Counted from the first letter of the stretch, positions 1 through 9,721 are shown. The stretch is DNA of 64,000 nt from Actinospica acidithermotolerans (GCF_018139625.1 NZ_JAGSOH010000010.1:36601-100600), one strand, 5' to 3'. The notes: generated by a model from the letters alone, not told the origin. Translations and numbers: made by a program.

Positions 1-8
1 TCCGCTTA

Positions 9-1094
<1,086 letters not shown>

Positions 1095-1330
1095 GGTGAG
1101 GTACACCCTTTCAACCGGCAGGAACGTGCCGGACGATCCGAGTTGGAAGGTCATGGCCCGCGTACGCCGATGAGGAGGCGAAGCGGACCTTACGTGACCG
1201 TATAGTCTTACGATCCTTTTGCCAAGAGGCGCGCCCAGCCCTATTCGGCTGTCCGCACCCCCCGGCTCCCGGTACCATGGCAGCGGCCCGCCCACGGCAC
1301 AACCGCCGCCCGCGGCCGACAACCGCATCC

Positions 1331-1403
1331 GCCGGCGTGGCGCAATTGGCAGCGCACCTGTCTTGTAAACAGGTGGTTAGGGGTTCGAGTCCCCTCGTCG
1401 GCT
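1331..1403 (+). tRNA. tRNA-Thr (anticodon TGT)
   Basis: A complete 73-nt cloverleaf is readable. The acceptor stem GCCGGCG pairs with CGTCGGC through one G-T pair, the anticodon stem is CCTGT/ACAGG around the loop CTTGTAA, and the T arm is GGGGTTCGAGTCCCC. The anticodon TGT reads ACA and other threonine codons. CCA is not encoded. It sits between the divergent ends of the ATPase gene and the ChrB-like gene. Confidence 0.96.
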
Positions 1404-1533
1404 CTCGCTTCCAGCCCTGGTCGATCGACCGGACTCCGGCTCTGCAACGAGAGCCCCGGACCCAACCAGAGCCCCGGGCCCCAGCGAGCTCGTCCTCGAC
1501 GTGTTCGGGTACTGCCAGTAAACGGTGAGTGAA

Positions 1534-1563
1534 GGGGCTCGCGGGGCGCCTCCGGCGAGCCCC
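1534..1563 (+). terminator. Hairpin terminator after tRNA-Thr
   Basis: GGGGCTCGC (1534-1542) pairs perfectly with GCGAGCCCC (1555-1563) around a 12-nt loop. There is no long T-run, which is common for actinobacterial terminators. It is placed to end the tRNA transcript before the ChrB-like gene starts at 1596. Confidence 0.55.
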
Positions 1564-1595
1564 TTGCCGCGTCCGGATGCGGCAGACTGGAGTGC

Positions 1596-2177
1596 GTGAC
1601 CGACGAAACGCCGGGGCAGGCCGCGGCCGCGCCCACCGCAGCGGACGGGTCCTCGTGGCTGGTCCTGATCTACCGCATCCCCTCGGAGCCGACGCGGCTG
1701 CGCGCCACGGTGTGGCGGCGGCTGAAGGGGCTGGGGGCCGTGTATCTGCAGAACTCGGTGGCGGCGCTGCCGGCCGGGACGGCGGCGGAGCGGGCGCTGC
1801 GGAAGCTGCGGCGGGAGATCCTGGAGATGGGGGGCACGGCGCAGCTGCTGGCGTCGCAGGCGCTGGCCGGGCAGCAGGACATCCTGGCGGTCTTCCAGGC
1901 GGCTCGGGACGACGAGTACGAGGAGATCGTCGACAAGTGCCAGGACTTCCACGGGCAGCTCCAGAAGGAGTACGACGCGGGGCACTACACGTACGCCGAG
2001 CTGGAGGAGAACGAGGAGGACCTCGTCAAGCTGCGCAACTGGCTGACGAAGATCACCGAGCGGGACGTGTTCGGGGCGCCGCGGCGGGCGGCCACGCTCG
2101 AGGCGCTCGCGTCCTGTGAGCAGGCGCTGGAGGAGTACGCGGCTCGGGTTTACGCGGAAGAGGCAGAGGGGCACTGA
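1596..2177 (+). CDS. ChrB N-terminal-domain protein
   Basis: This 193-residue soluble protein matches the N-terminal domain of the chromate-resistance regulator ChrB: WLVLIYRIPSEPTRLR, then VWRRLKGLGAVYLQNSV, then an EILEMGG block and an acidic helical region. The C-terminal ChrB domain is missing. Proteins of only this domain are common on actinobacterial chromosomes with no chromate-efflux pump, as here, so a chromate role cannot be assumed. The GTG at 1596 follows a short intergenic gap and precedes the conserved domain by about 20 residues. It is monocistronic and ends at a very strong convergent terminator. Confidence 0.8.
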   Translation: MTDETPGQAAAAPTAADGSSWLVLIYRIPSEPTRLRATVWRRLKGLGAVYLQNSVAALPAGTAAERALRKLRREILEMGGTAQLLASQALAGQQDILAVFQAARDDEYEEIVDKCQDFHGQLQKEYDAGHYTYAELEENEEDLVKLRNWLTKITERDVFGAPRRAATLEALASCEQALEEYAARVYAEEAEGH

Positions 2178-2192
2178 GGGGCGGCCTGGCAC

Positions 2193-2225
2193 GGCATCGG
2201 GACAGCATCGAGACTGCATCGGGAC
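2193..2225 (+). repeat. Three 11-nt direct repeats
   Basis: GGCATCGGGAC (2193-2203), AGCATCGAGAC (2204-2214) and TGCATCGGGAC (2215-2225) are perfectly abutted. A related ACGGCATCGGGG element follows at about 2251. They lie between the ChrB-like stop codon and the convergent terminator. The function is unknown. Confidence 0.7.
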
Positions 2226-2293
2226 GGCCTCGTACGAGGACGCCGTAGATACGGCATCGGGGCGCCATCGAGGCGCCGGCATACGGCATGACG

Positions 2294-2336
2294 ACGGGTC
2301 AGGGGCGCCGACTTCAGGTCGGCGCCCCTGACCCGT
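2294..2336. terminator. Strong bidirectional terminator, 19-bp perfect stem
   Basis: ACGGGTCAGGGGCGCCGAC (2294-2312) pairs without mismatch with 2318-2336 around the loop TTCAG. It lies between the convergent ChrB-like gene and the importer operon, so it can serve both. Confidence 0.88.
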
Positions 2337-2355
2337 CTGAGATACCGCTGCGCGG

Positions 2356-2565
2356 TCAGCGCTTCCTGGCGCTCCAGAGGCTGACCGGGAGGATCACGGC
2401 CACGGCCGCGGGCATCAGCCACCAGGCGGCGACCGAGGTCTTGGACAGGCCGAAGGTCGCCAGCAGCGCGAGCAGGACGACGACGGCCACCCGCCAGTCG
2501 TCGCCGACGACGAAGTCGTACCAGAACGCGCCGAAGTCCTTCAGGCGCTTAACCACGGTGTTCAT
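2356..2565 (-). CDS. Small membrane protein, partner of the COG4280 protein
   Basis: This 69-residue protein begins MNTVVKRLKDFGAFWYDFV, carries a GDDWRVA motif and then two hydrophobic segments (about residues 25-41 and 46-63), and ends with a basic SARKR tail. That suggests a two-span inner-membrane protein. The start is the ATG at 2565, 2 nt after the stop of the COG4280 gene, so the two are almost certainly co-translated as the last genes of the importer operon. Short proteins with an FVVGDDW motif appear, from memory, beside COG4280 genes elsewhere. No biochemical function is known to me. Confidence 0.72.
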   Translation of the reverse strand: MNTVVKRLKDFGAFWYDFVVGDDWRVAVVVLLALLATFGLSKTSVAAWWLMPAAVAVILPVSLWSARKR

Positions 2566-2567
2566 CC

Positions 2568-3344
2568 CTAGGCTCCCATCAGCTCGGACGCGGGCGACGG
2601 CTCGGCCGCGCGCGGGGCGCTGCGCCACAGCACGGAGACCCACACCAGCGCGTAGACCGCGACGCAGGGGGCGATGACGAGCAGCGCCGCGTCGTCGCCG
2701 GGCCAGTGCGCGTCGGCGCCCTCGGCGCCCCAGAACATGCCGAAGCTGGTGAGCATCACGCCGACCACGAACTTCATCGTGTTCTCGGGGACCTTGGCCA
2801 GCGGCGCCCTGATCGCGAGGCCGACGGCGACGACCAGGACGACGGCGATCGCCGCTGCCAGGGCGGCCAGCGGGACGTCGTGCGCGTTGGCGCCGAAGGT
2901 CAGGACGATGAAGACGACCTCGAGGCCCTCGAGCAGCACGCCCTTGAAGGACAGCGTGAACGCGTACCAGTCGGGGACGGAGAACCTGGTCTGCGCCTGG
3001 GCCGACTTGGCCGCGGCGAGTTCGCGGGCGAAGATCGCGTCCTCGTCGTGCAGGTCCTTGTGGCCGCTGGCCCGCAGCACCGCCTTGCGCAGCCACTGCA
3101 GTCCGAAGATCAGCAGCAGGCCGCCGACCACCAGGCGCAGCGCGCCGAGCGGGATGGCGGTGACGGCGGGGCCGAGCACGGCGGTGATCACGGCGAGCAC
3201 GGCCAGACCGGCGCCCACGCCGTAGCCCGCGGACTTCCAGTCGCGGGCCGTTCCGGCGGCGAGCACGATGGTCACCGCCTCGACCGCTTCTACCGCGCAG
3301 GCCAGAAACACGGCGGCGAACAGTGCGCCTCCGGTGCCGGTCAT
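2568..3344 (-). CDS. COG4280-like multi-pass membrane protein, possible metal permease
   Basis: This 258-residue protein has about seven hydrophobic segments. Two similar acidic motifs stand in membrane helices: EAVEAVTIV near residues 18-26 and LEGLEVVFIV in the second half. They resemble the REGLE motif of FTR1/EfeU iron permeases and the paired acidic motifs of other cation transporters. A central loop contains the LHDE tetrad typical of COG4280. Its ATG overlaps the TGA of the upstream ABC ATPase (ATGA), so translation is coupled. Position in a ferric-type ABC operon supports a metal-related role, but that is inference; the family is uncharacterised as far as I know. Confidence 0.7.
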   Translation of the reverse strand: MTGTGGALFAAVFLACAVEAVEAVTIVLAAGTARDWKSAGYGVGAGLAVLAVITAVLGPAVTAIPLGALRLVVGGLLLIFGLQWLRKAVLRASGHKDLHDEDAIFARELAAAKSAQAQTRFSVPDWYAFTLSFKGVLLEGLEVVFIVLTFGANAHDVPLAALAAAIAVVLVVAVGLAIRAPLAKVPENTMKFVVGVMLTSFGMFWGAEGADAHWPGDDAALLVIAPCVAVYALVWVSVLWRSAPRAAEPSPASELMGA

Positions 3345-4564
3345 TCGGTGACTCCTTGGTTGATCGCGGCGGATTCCTGGCCCGCCGTAACAGTTGTTAC
3401 TTCGTCATCGTAACTGATCTGGGCCGCGTCGTTAAGCGGGAAGGCGATGCAACCTGTGGGATCCAGTGAAAGCCTCGCGTGCGTGCCGCGGGCCCACGGG
3501 CGGGCCGAGAAGACCGAGGTGAGATGACGGTCCCCGCACGCGATGACGTGGTCGTATCCGCGGCCGCGGTAGGCGACGTCGATCACGGTGCCGGAGACGC
3601 TGCCGGAGAGGCTACCGACGGACGACGCGGCGGCGTCGGCGGCGTCAGCGGCGTCGGCGGACTCGTCGAACGCGGGCGCGGCGGGGCGGATCAGCACGCG
3701 CACGGCGTCGCCCGCCTTCAGCGCGTGCGCCGACCTGGCCTGCACCCGCCAGTCGCGGACCTCGACGACGTAGAAGTCGTCCGGTTCGCGGCCGACGACG
3801 GTGCCGGTCAGCTCGCCGCTCAGGCCGGTGAATCCCGCCACGAACGGCGTCGCGGGCCGGTGGTAGAGCGTCTCCGGGTCCGCGAGCTGGACCAGGCGGC
3901 CCTGGTCGAGCACGCCGATCATGTCGGCGAGCGCGAAGGCCTCGGCCTGGTCGTGGGTGATGTACACGGCGGTCGCACCGGACTGGCGGGTGAGCGTGGA
4001 GATCTCGACGCGCAGCCGCTCGCGCAGGTCGGTGTCCAGGTTCGACAGGGGCTCGTCGAACAGCAGCAGTCCCGGCTGGGCCACGATCGCCCGGGCGAGC
4101 GCCACGCGCTGCTGCTGACCGCCCGACAGCTCGTGCGGGTAGCGCTCGGCGAGGCCGGCGAGGCCGACCCGCTCAAGGGCCTCCATGGCCCGGGCCCTGG
4201 ACTGATCCGCCGCCAGTTTCCGCCGCTTGAGGGCGTATCCGACGTTGCCGAGGGCGCTCAGGTGCGGCCAGAGGGCGTAGTCCTGGAAGACCATCGCGAG
4301 GTCGCGCTGCTCTGGCGGCACGTGCGTGCGCGGGGCGCTCACCAGGCGGTCGCCGATGCGCAGTTCACCCTCGTCGAGCCGTTCGATCCCGGCCAGCGCG
4401 CGCACGAGGGTGGTCTTGCCGGAGCCAGAGGGGCCGAGCAGCACCAGGAAGCGGCCGGCCTCGACCTCCAGGTCGACCCCGGCCAGCGCGCGCACGGCGC
4501 CGTACCGCTTGCCGGCCCCGACGAGCGATACGCGGTGGCCGCCCCGATCATCGAGACTGTTCAT
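3341..4564 (-). CDS. Ferric-iron/polyamine-type ABC transporter ATPase (FbpC/PotA class)
   Basis: This 407-residue ATPase couples ATP hydrolysis to the adjacent permease. It shows Walker A GPSGSGKTT, the Q-loop VFQDYALWPH, the signature LSGGQQQR, Walker B LLLFDEP, the switch ITHDQAEA, and a long C-terminal TOBE region. The C-terminal half contains an Asp/Ala-rich insertion (ADAADAADAAA) encoded by a short GCGGCGTCG repeat near 3630-3660, probably a flexible linker. The start ATG at 4564 overlaps the permease stop by four bases, and its own stop overlaps the COG4280 start by four, so three genes are translationally chained. Confidence 0.9.
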   Translation of the reverse strand: MNSLDDRGGHRVSLVGAGKRYGAVRALAGVDLEVEAGRFLVLLGPSGSGKTTLVRALAGIERLDEGELRIGDRLVSAPRTHVPPEQRDLAMVFQDYALWPHLSALGNVGYALKRRKLAADQSRARAMEALERVGLAGLAERYPHELSGGQQQRVALARAIVAQPGLLLFDEPLSNLDTDLRERLRVEISTLTRQSGATAVYITHDQAEAFALADMIGVLDQGRLVQLADPETLYHRPATPFVAGFTGLSGELTGTVVGREPDDFYVVEVRDWRVQARSAHALKAGDAVRVLIRPAAPAFDESADAADAADAAASSVGSLSGSVSGTVIDVAYRGRGYDHVIACGDRHLTSVFSARPWARGTHARLSLDPTGCIAFPLNDAAQISYDDEVTTVTAGQESAAINQGVTE

Positions 4565-6315
4565 GACGTCCTTCCCAGTCGACGCCAACCGGCCGGTGCG
4601 ACCAGTTGGAAGATGCCCCACACCAGGCCGATCACGGCCAGCGCGGCGAGCACGGCGATCACTTCCATGGCCGTGCCGCCGGCGTAGTCGTACGTCGACA
4701 GCGCCCGCTCGATGCCCACCGAGACCGTCGGGTCGTTCGGCGGGTAGAGCAGCTGCGAGACCGGCAGTTCCAGCAGCGTGCCGCCGAAGGTCAGCGACCA
4801 GGCGGACAGCAGCGGCCGGGCGAGCAGCGGAAGCATGACGCGCAGCCAGGAGCCGGCCGCGTTCGAGCCGTGCACCCGGGACGCCTCGCGCAGCGACTCC
4901 TGCACCTGGCCGACACTGCCGAACAGCACGCGCGAGGCGGCGGGCAGCGACGTGGCTATGTAGGCGAGCACGAGCAGCGTCGTCGTCATGTAGAGGTGGA
5001 TGCCGGCGTCGTTCACGATCGGCAGGTTGTACGTGAAGATGTAGCCGGCCGCGAACACGATGCCGGGCAGCGCGACGGCCGTGATCAGCAGCAGGTCCAG
5101 CATCCGCGCCGATCTGCGGCCGTGCCGGGAGGTGAGCAGCCGGGCCACGACGAGGCCGATGAGCACGGTGACCGTCGCGGTGATCGTCGCCAGCAGCGCC
5201 GAGTACTCCAGCGGCTGGTAGAGCGCGGGCGATGTCAGGGCCCTGGTGTAGTTGCCGAAGCTGAAGTTCGCCCCGCCTTCGAGGGTGCCGAGGCCCGTCA
5301 TCAGCGACGCCGAGATGGCGCCGAAGGTCGGCACGCCGAGGCAGAGCATGAACAGCAGCACCATCGCGGCGAGCGTGCCTATCGTGCCGGGCCTGGACAG
5401 CTCGCGGCGGCGCGCGGGCCGGGCGCGTCCGCCGAGCACCCGGTAGCTGCGGTTGCGCAGCGCGGCGTGCTGGGCGAGCAGCGCGAGGCCGGCCATCGCC
5501 AGCAGGATCCAGCCGACCGCGGCGGCCACCGGGAACTGCACCGGGAAGTTGTCCACGGCGCTGTAGAGCTCGAAGGTGGCGACCGGGAAGTGCGCGTCGT
5601 TGGCCAGCGTCGAGGCGACGCCGAAGTCGCTGATCGACTCGGCGAACACGATGGCCAGCGAGGACCAGATCGCCGGGGCGAGCAGCGCGGCCACGGTGCG
5701 GGTGACGGACCACCTGCCGCCGCCGTGCACGCGCACCGCCGCCTCGAACTCCTCGCCGAGCCCGCGCAGGCCGGCGGAGATCGCGAGGTACGCGAACGGG
5801 ATGCCCTTCACCGTCAGCACGCCGATCACGCCGACCGGTCCGAACAGCAGGCCGCGGGCCACGCTGTCCGGCACGTGCAGCAGATCGAGTACGCCGGAGG
5901 GCTCGAGCAGCCGCTCCCAGCCGAGCGCGATCAGGTAGGAGGGGACGAGCAGCAGCGCGAACATGCAGCCGGACCACAGCCGTCGCCCCGGCACGCGGGT
6001 GCGCTGCACGATCCAGGCCACCGCGAAGCCGACGATTGCCGAGAGCGCCGCGGTGACGACGCCGATGAGCAGCGTGTCGGCGATGCCCTGCAGCATCGGG
6101 CCCTGGAACGCGCCCTGGAAGCTGCTCAGGGCGAACCACTGCGTCCCCTGGTCGAACAGCCTCGGGCTGAAGGCGACCAGCAGGAACAGCAGGATCGGCA
6201 GCAGCAGGATCGCCGCCACGAGCAGCCAGAACAGCGCGAACGGCGCCTTGCGCGCCCAGCCGGCCACCGCGCGGGTCCGCGCGGTGGCCGGTGCGACTAG
6301 CGTGGTCACGGTCAT
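4561..6315 (-). CDS. ABC transporter permease with two fused permease halves (FbpB/SfuB type)
   Basis: This 584-residue membrane protein has two similar halves, each with about six membrane spans and an EAA-type loop: AAVRVHGGGRWSVTRTV in the first half and EASRVHGSNAAGSWLRVMLP in the second. That is the architecture of ferric iron, thiamine and 2-aminoethylphosphonate permeases. It would form the whole membrane channel with two copies of the downstream ATPase. The start is an ATG at 6315, 6 nt after the binding-protein stop. The N-terminus is short and basic before the first span. Confidence 0.9.
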   Translation of the reverse strand: MTVTTLVAPATARTRAVAGWARKAPFALFWLLVAAILLLPILLFLLVAFSPRLFDQGTQWFALSSFQGAFQGPMLQGIADTLLIGVVTAALSAIVGFAVAWIVQRTRVPGRRLWSGCMFALLLVPSYLIALGWERLLEPSGVLDLLHVPDSVARGLLFGPVGVIGVLTVKGIPFAYLAISAGLRGLGEEFEAAVRVHGGGRWSVTRTVAALLAPAIWSSLAIVFAESISDFGVASTLANDAHFPVATFELYSAVDNFPVQFPVAAAVGWILLAMAGLALLAQHAALRNRSYRVLGGRARPARRRELSRPGTIGTLAAMVLLFMLCLGVPTFGAISASLMTGLGTLEGGANFSFGNYTRALTSPALYQPLEYSALLATITATVTVLIGLVVARLLTSRHGRRSARMLDLLLITAVALPGIVFAAGYIFTYNLPIVNDAGIHLYMTTTLLVLAYIATSLPAASRVLFGSVGQVQESLREASRVHGSNAAGSWLRVMLPLLARPLLSAWSLTFGGTLLELPVSQLLYPPNDPTVSVGIERALSTYDYAGGTAMEVIAVLAALAVIGLVWGIFQLVAPAGWRRLGRTS

Positions 6316-6321
6316 CGGTGG

Positions 6322-7401
6322 TTACTTGATGTTCTCGTCGAAGTAGGTGTTGACCTGGGTCTCCAGCGGACCCCAGTAGGACGGGTCGATGCGCTGGTAG
6401 GTGGCCGGCATGGTGCCGATGTCCTTGACCGGCTCGATTCCGGGCACGATCGGCCAGTAGAGCGAGTCGCCCGTCGGGTCGCCGGTCTGCATGACGGCCT
6501 GGCCGGCGGCGGACAGCACGTACTGGACGAACTTCTCAGCCTCCTGCTGCACCTTGGCCGAGGCGCCCTTGTCGATGCCGATCACGCCGGGCAGCAGCGT
6601 GGTGGTGCCCAGGTAGACGACCTTCGGGTCGTAGTTCGCGCTCTTCTTCGCGGTGGCGACCTCGCCGGCCGCGGCGGAGGACTGGATCAGGCCGTAGTCG
6701 ATCTGGCCGGTCTCCAGCGCGTGCAGCGTGTCGCCGTTGGTCGGGTGCACCTGCAGGCCGTTGGCCTTGAGCTCGGAGAGGTACTTCTCGCCCGCGGCCA
6801 CGCCGCCGGACTCGCCGCCCAGCTCGTTCATCAGGCCGGCGATCAGCGGGTAGGTCGGGCCGGACTGCGACGGGTCGTTCATGCCGACCTTGTCCTTGTA
6901 CGCGGCGCCGAGCAGGTCCTGCCAGGTCTTCGGAACGGCGGTGACCTTCGCGGCGTTGTAGATCAGCGCCGGCACGGCGGTGGTGCTGACCGGGCTGTAG
7001 GCGTGGTCCGAGGGGACCAGGGTCTCGCCCGCGGACGTCAGCGTGACGCCGGGGTTGTAGTCGAGCAGCTGGCCCTCCTTGTCGAGGGTCGCGAAGGCGG
7101 TGTCGCCGTCGACCCAGAGCAGGCCCCACTGCGGGTTGTTGCGCTCGGCGCCGACCTTGGCCAGCAGCGGTCCGGTGCTGTCGTCGTCCAGCGAGACGGG
7201 GATGCCGGTCGCCTTGGTGAAGGCCTTCGTCACCGCCGAGTCATAGCCCTGCGAGGAGTACACGACCAGGGTGACGTCGCCGCTGCCGCCTGACACGGAG
7301 GACGCGTTCGAGGAGCTAGAGCAGCCGGCCAGGGTGCCCAGCGCGAGGGCACCGGCCACGGCGGCACCGAACGCCGGCCGTCGGGTCCACGAGTTCATCA
7401 A
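6322..7401 (-). CDS. ABC transporter substrate-binding lipoprotein (FbpA-like)
   Basis: This 359-residue exported protein has a lipoprotein signal (ALALGTLAGC, cleavage before Cys) and a Ser-rich linker. The mature part starts DVTLVVYSSQGYDSAVTKAF, the typical opening of the FbpA/thiamine/phosphonate-binding group. The paired Tyr ligands of classical ferric-binding proteins are not obvious, so iron is plausible but the substrate stays open among ferric iron, thiamine-like and phosphonate ligands. It is the first gene of a five-gene operon. Two adjacent ATG codons (7401, 7398) are possible starts. Confidence 0.85.
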   Translation of the reverse strand: MMNSWTRRPAFGAAVAGALALGTLAGCSSSSNASSVSGGSGDVTLVVYSSQGYDSAVTKAFTKATGIPVSLDDDSTGPLLAKVGAERNNPQWGLLWVDGDTAFATLDKEGQLLDYNPGVTLTSAGETLVPSDHAYSPVSTTAVPALIYNAAKVTAVPKTWQDLLGAAYKDKVGMNDPSQSGPTYPLIAGLMNELGGESGGVAAGEKYLSELKANGLQVHPTNGDTLHALETGQIDYGLIQSSAAAGEVATAKKSANYDPKVVYLGTTTLLPGVIGIDKGASAKVQQEAEKFVQYVLSAAGQAVMQTGDPTGDSLYWPIVPGIEPVKDIGTMPATYQRIDPSYWGPLETQVNTYFDENIK

Positions 7402-7430
7402 GATCTCCAGCTGTAGTCATGAGCGAGATG

Positions 7431-7442
7431 TAACGACCGTTA
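7431..7442. promoter_or_regulatory. Short palindrome upstream of importer operon
   Basis: TAACG-AC-CGTTA is a perfect 5-2-5 inverted repeat 30 nt upstream of the binding-protein start, in the divergent region with the oxidoreductase. It could be an operator; the regulator is unknown. The rest of 7402-7604 shows only a TATAAC -10-like hexamer at 7566. Confidence 0.3.
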
Positions 7443-7604
7443 GAGATGCTGAATGACAGAACTGGAATCGGAGCGGGCAGCGGGTGTCCTCCCGGTGAAC
7501 AGACGACTGCTACCGGGGAAGCCACGCCGGGAGCGATCAACGGCTACCCGGTGGGGAACGGGGCATATAACGTGGAGACACTGACCGTTCGGACGGGAGT
7601 GCAC

Positions 7605-9245
7605 ATGGCAGATGCCGCTGACGGGCGCGAGCTCAGTGCCACTGACGCAGGGTTGAGTGCGCCGGAGGAGACCGATGTGGTCGTCCTCGGCGCCGGGCAC
7701 AACGGGCTGGTGACCGCCGCGTATCTGGCCAGGTTCGGGCTCCGGGTGACGGTTCTGGAGCGGCTCGACCACGTCGGCGGCGCCGCGGTGAGCGAGCAGC
7801 TGTTCCCGGGGATCGAGGCCCGGCTTTCCGCGTTCTCCTACCTGGTCGCGCTGATGCCGTACGCGGTGGTCCGCGACCTCGAGCTCGACGTCGAACTGCG
7901 CTCCCGGCCGGTCGCCTCCTACACCCCCGTGCTGCGCGACGGCCGCGACGACGGCCTGCTGGTCGAGCGCAGGCCCGGCGCGGCGACGGTGGACTCCTTC
8001 CGCCGGATCACCGGCTCGGACCGCGACTGGCAGGCCTGGCAGCGCTTCTACGACCAGATCGGCAAGGCGGCCAAGGTCATCGCGCCCACGCTGCTGGAGC
8101 CGATGCCGGGCAAGGGCGTCGTGATGAAGGCCGTGCGCGAGGCGTGCGGATCGTCCTTCTGGAACGAGTTCATGGAGGAGCCGCTCGGCACGATCGTCGA
8201 CCGCACCTTCGAGGACGACGACGTGCGCGGCGTGGTGCTCACGGACGCGCTGATCGGCACTCAGACCTACGCGTACGATCCGACCCTCATTCAGAACCGC
8301 TGCTTCCTGTACCACGTGATGGCCAGCGCGTCCGGAGAGTGGCGGGTGCCGATCGGCGGCATGGGCGCGGTGACCGGCTCGCTGGAACGCGCCGCGGTCA
8401 AGGCGGGCGCGGTGATCCGCACGAGCGCCGAGGTGACGTTCGTCGAGTCCGACGGACGGCGTGCCAGCGTGCTGTATCGGACCCCCGACGGCGAGCACAG
8501 GATCGACGCGAAGTACGTCGCCGCCAACGTCGCGCCGCCGGTCCTCGCGCGTCTGCTCGGCAACGACGGCGCGCCGCCACCCGAGGGCAACCAGCTGAAG
8601 GTCAACCTCGTCGTCGACCGGCTGCCCCGGCTGCGCAGCGGGATCACCGCGGAGACGGCGTTCGCGGGCACGTTCCACGTCGACGAGTCGGCCGGCCGGC
8701 TGGCGGAGGCGTATCAGGAATCGGAGTCCGGGCGGCTGCCCGACCCGCTGCCCTTCGAGGCCTACTGCCACACGCTGACGGACCGCACGATCCTGAGCCC
8801 TCAGGCGGCGCGCAGCGGCATCCATACGATCACACTGTTCGGCCTGCACACCCCCGCGCGCCTGTTCAAGGAGGAGGGCACGAAGGACCGTGCCGTGAAG
8901 CTCGCTCTCGCGGGCCTCAACAGGTACCTCGCGGAGCCGATCGAGGAATGCCTCACGCTCGACGCCGACGGCAAGCCGTGCATCGAGGCGCTCAGCCCGC
9001 TCGACGTCGAGGCCAGGCTCGCGATGCCGGGCGGCCACATCTTCCACGGCGACCTGTCCTGGCCGTGGGCGACCGGCAGCGGCGTGGCGGGCTCGTGGGG
9101 TGTGGAGACCCAGATCCCGAACGTCGTGATCTGCGGCTCGGGCGCACTGCGCGGCGGCGCCGTCAGCGGCGTCCCCGGCCGGGCCGCCGCGCTCAGCATC
9201 GTCGCGCAGATTCAGCGCACGCGCGGCAGACGCCTGATGCGCTAG
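7605..9245 (+). CDS. FAD-dependent phytoene-desaturase-like oxidoreductase (PYROXD2/CrtI family)
   Basis: This 546-residue flavoprotein carries the N-terminal dinucleotide-binding motif DVVVLGAGHNGLVTAAYLARFG followed by LERLDHVGGAA, as in CrtI-type amine oxidase/desaturase relatives. The pattern of the middle part (ALMPYAVVRDLELDVELRSRPVASY) is that of the PYROXD2-like subgroup. The C-terminal FAD-binding segment is IPNVVICGSGALRGGAVSG. The substrate is unknown; no carotenoid genes are nearby, so a carotenoid role is not supported. I chose the ATG at 7605; the frame is open further upstream but lacks a family-like sequence there. It diverges from the importer operon. Confidence 0.85.
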   Translation: MADAADGRELSATDAGLSAPEETDVVVLGAGHNGLVTAAYLARFGLRVTVLERLDHVGGAAVSEQLFPGIEARLSAFSYLVALMPYAVVRDLELDVELRSRPVASYTPVLRDGRDDGLLVERRPGAATVDSFRRITGSDRDWQAWQRFYDQIGKAAKVIAPTLLEPMPGKGVVMKAVREACGSSFWNEFMEEPLGTIVDRTFEDDDVRGVVLTDALIGTQTYAYDPTLIQNRCFLYHVMASASGEWRVPIGGMGAVTGSLERAAVKAGAVIRTSAEVTFVESDGRRASVLYRTPDGEHRIDAKYVAANVAPPVLARLLGNDGAPPPEGNQLKVNLVVDRLPRLRSGITAETAFAGTFHVDESAGRLAEAYQESESGRLPDPLPFEAYCHTLTDRTILSPQAARSGIHTITLFGLHTPARLFKEEGTKDRAVKLALAGLNRYLAEPIEECLTLDADGKPCIEALSPLDVEARLAMPGGHIFHGDLSWPWATGSGVAGSWGVETQIPNVVICGSGALRGGAVSGVPGRAAALSIVAQIQRTRGRRLMR

Positions 9246-9250
9246 CCGGA

Positions 9251-9325
9251 CGATCCGCTGGCCCGGCCGATCCGCTGGCCGGGCGAATCCGAGTCGGACG
9301 ATCCGCTGGCCGGCCGATCCGCTGG
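9251..9325 (+). repeat. Four copies of an 11-mer, CGATCCGCTGG
   Basis: Exact copies lie at 9251-9261, 9268-9278, 9299-9309 and 9315-9325. They fill the gap between the oxidoreductase stop (9245) and the convergent VOC gene stop (9326). Paired copies 48 and 47 nt apart suggest a duplicated two-copy unit. Confidence 0.75.
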
Positions 9326-9721
9326 TCAGCGCGGGAATCGTTGCAGTGGCGAGGCGTCCCCGACCGACCAACGGTGGCCGAACGGATCGGTGAAGCCGCC
9401 TTGGCGGTGCGTTCCCCACGGCACCTCGTGGTCCTCGACGGCCGCGCCCGCGGTGGCTCCGGCGGCGACGGCGCGCTCGACGAACGAGTCGGGGTCGTCG
9501 GCGAACAGCTCGATGCGCGTGCTCGTCGCCCCGGCCTGCGCGGGACTGGTCTCCGTGGGATTGCGCGGGTTCACCTCGTGCAGGAAGAACGGCGCGCCGT
9601 CGATCTCCAGACCGGCGACGCCGCCGAGGTTCCACAGTTCCCGGGCGCCGAGCGCGCTCGCGTACCAGGCGAGCGCGCGGGTGGCGTCCGGGACGATGAG
9701 CATTGCCGAGATCGCGGTCAC
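9326..9721 (-). CDS. VOC-family (glyoxalase/bleomycin-resistance fold) protein
   Basis: This 131-residue cytoplasmic protein has one vicinal-oxygen-chelate domain. The opening MTAISAMLIVPDATRALAWY and the closing EDHEVPWGTHRQGGFTDPFGHRW are typical of the PhnB/glyoxalase-like subgroup. Most likely it acts as a dimer on a small molecule or conjugate; the substrate cannot be told. It is convergent with the oxidoreductase and follows ispDF by 31 nt on the same strand, so it may be read as the tail of that operon. Confidence 0.82.
   Translation of the reverse strand: MTAISAMLIVPDATRALAWYASALGARELWNLGGVAGLEIDGAPFFLHEVNPRNPTETSPAQAGATSTRIELFADDPDSFVERAVAAGATAGAAVEDHEVPWGTHRQGGFTDPFGHRWSVGDASPLQRFPR

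Noticed and set aside
7493..7509. GGTGAACAGACGACTG also found near 52039
   Set aside because: A single 16-nt match is expected about once by chance in a GC-rich 64-kb window, and neither copy has the 11-nt repeats of a PHO box.
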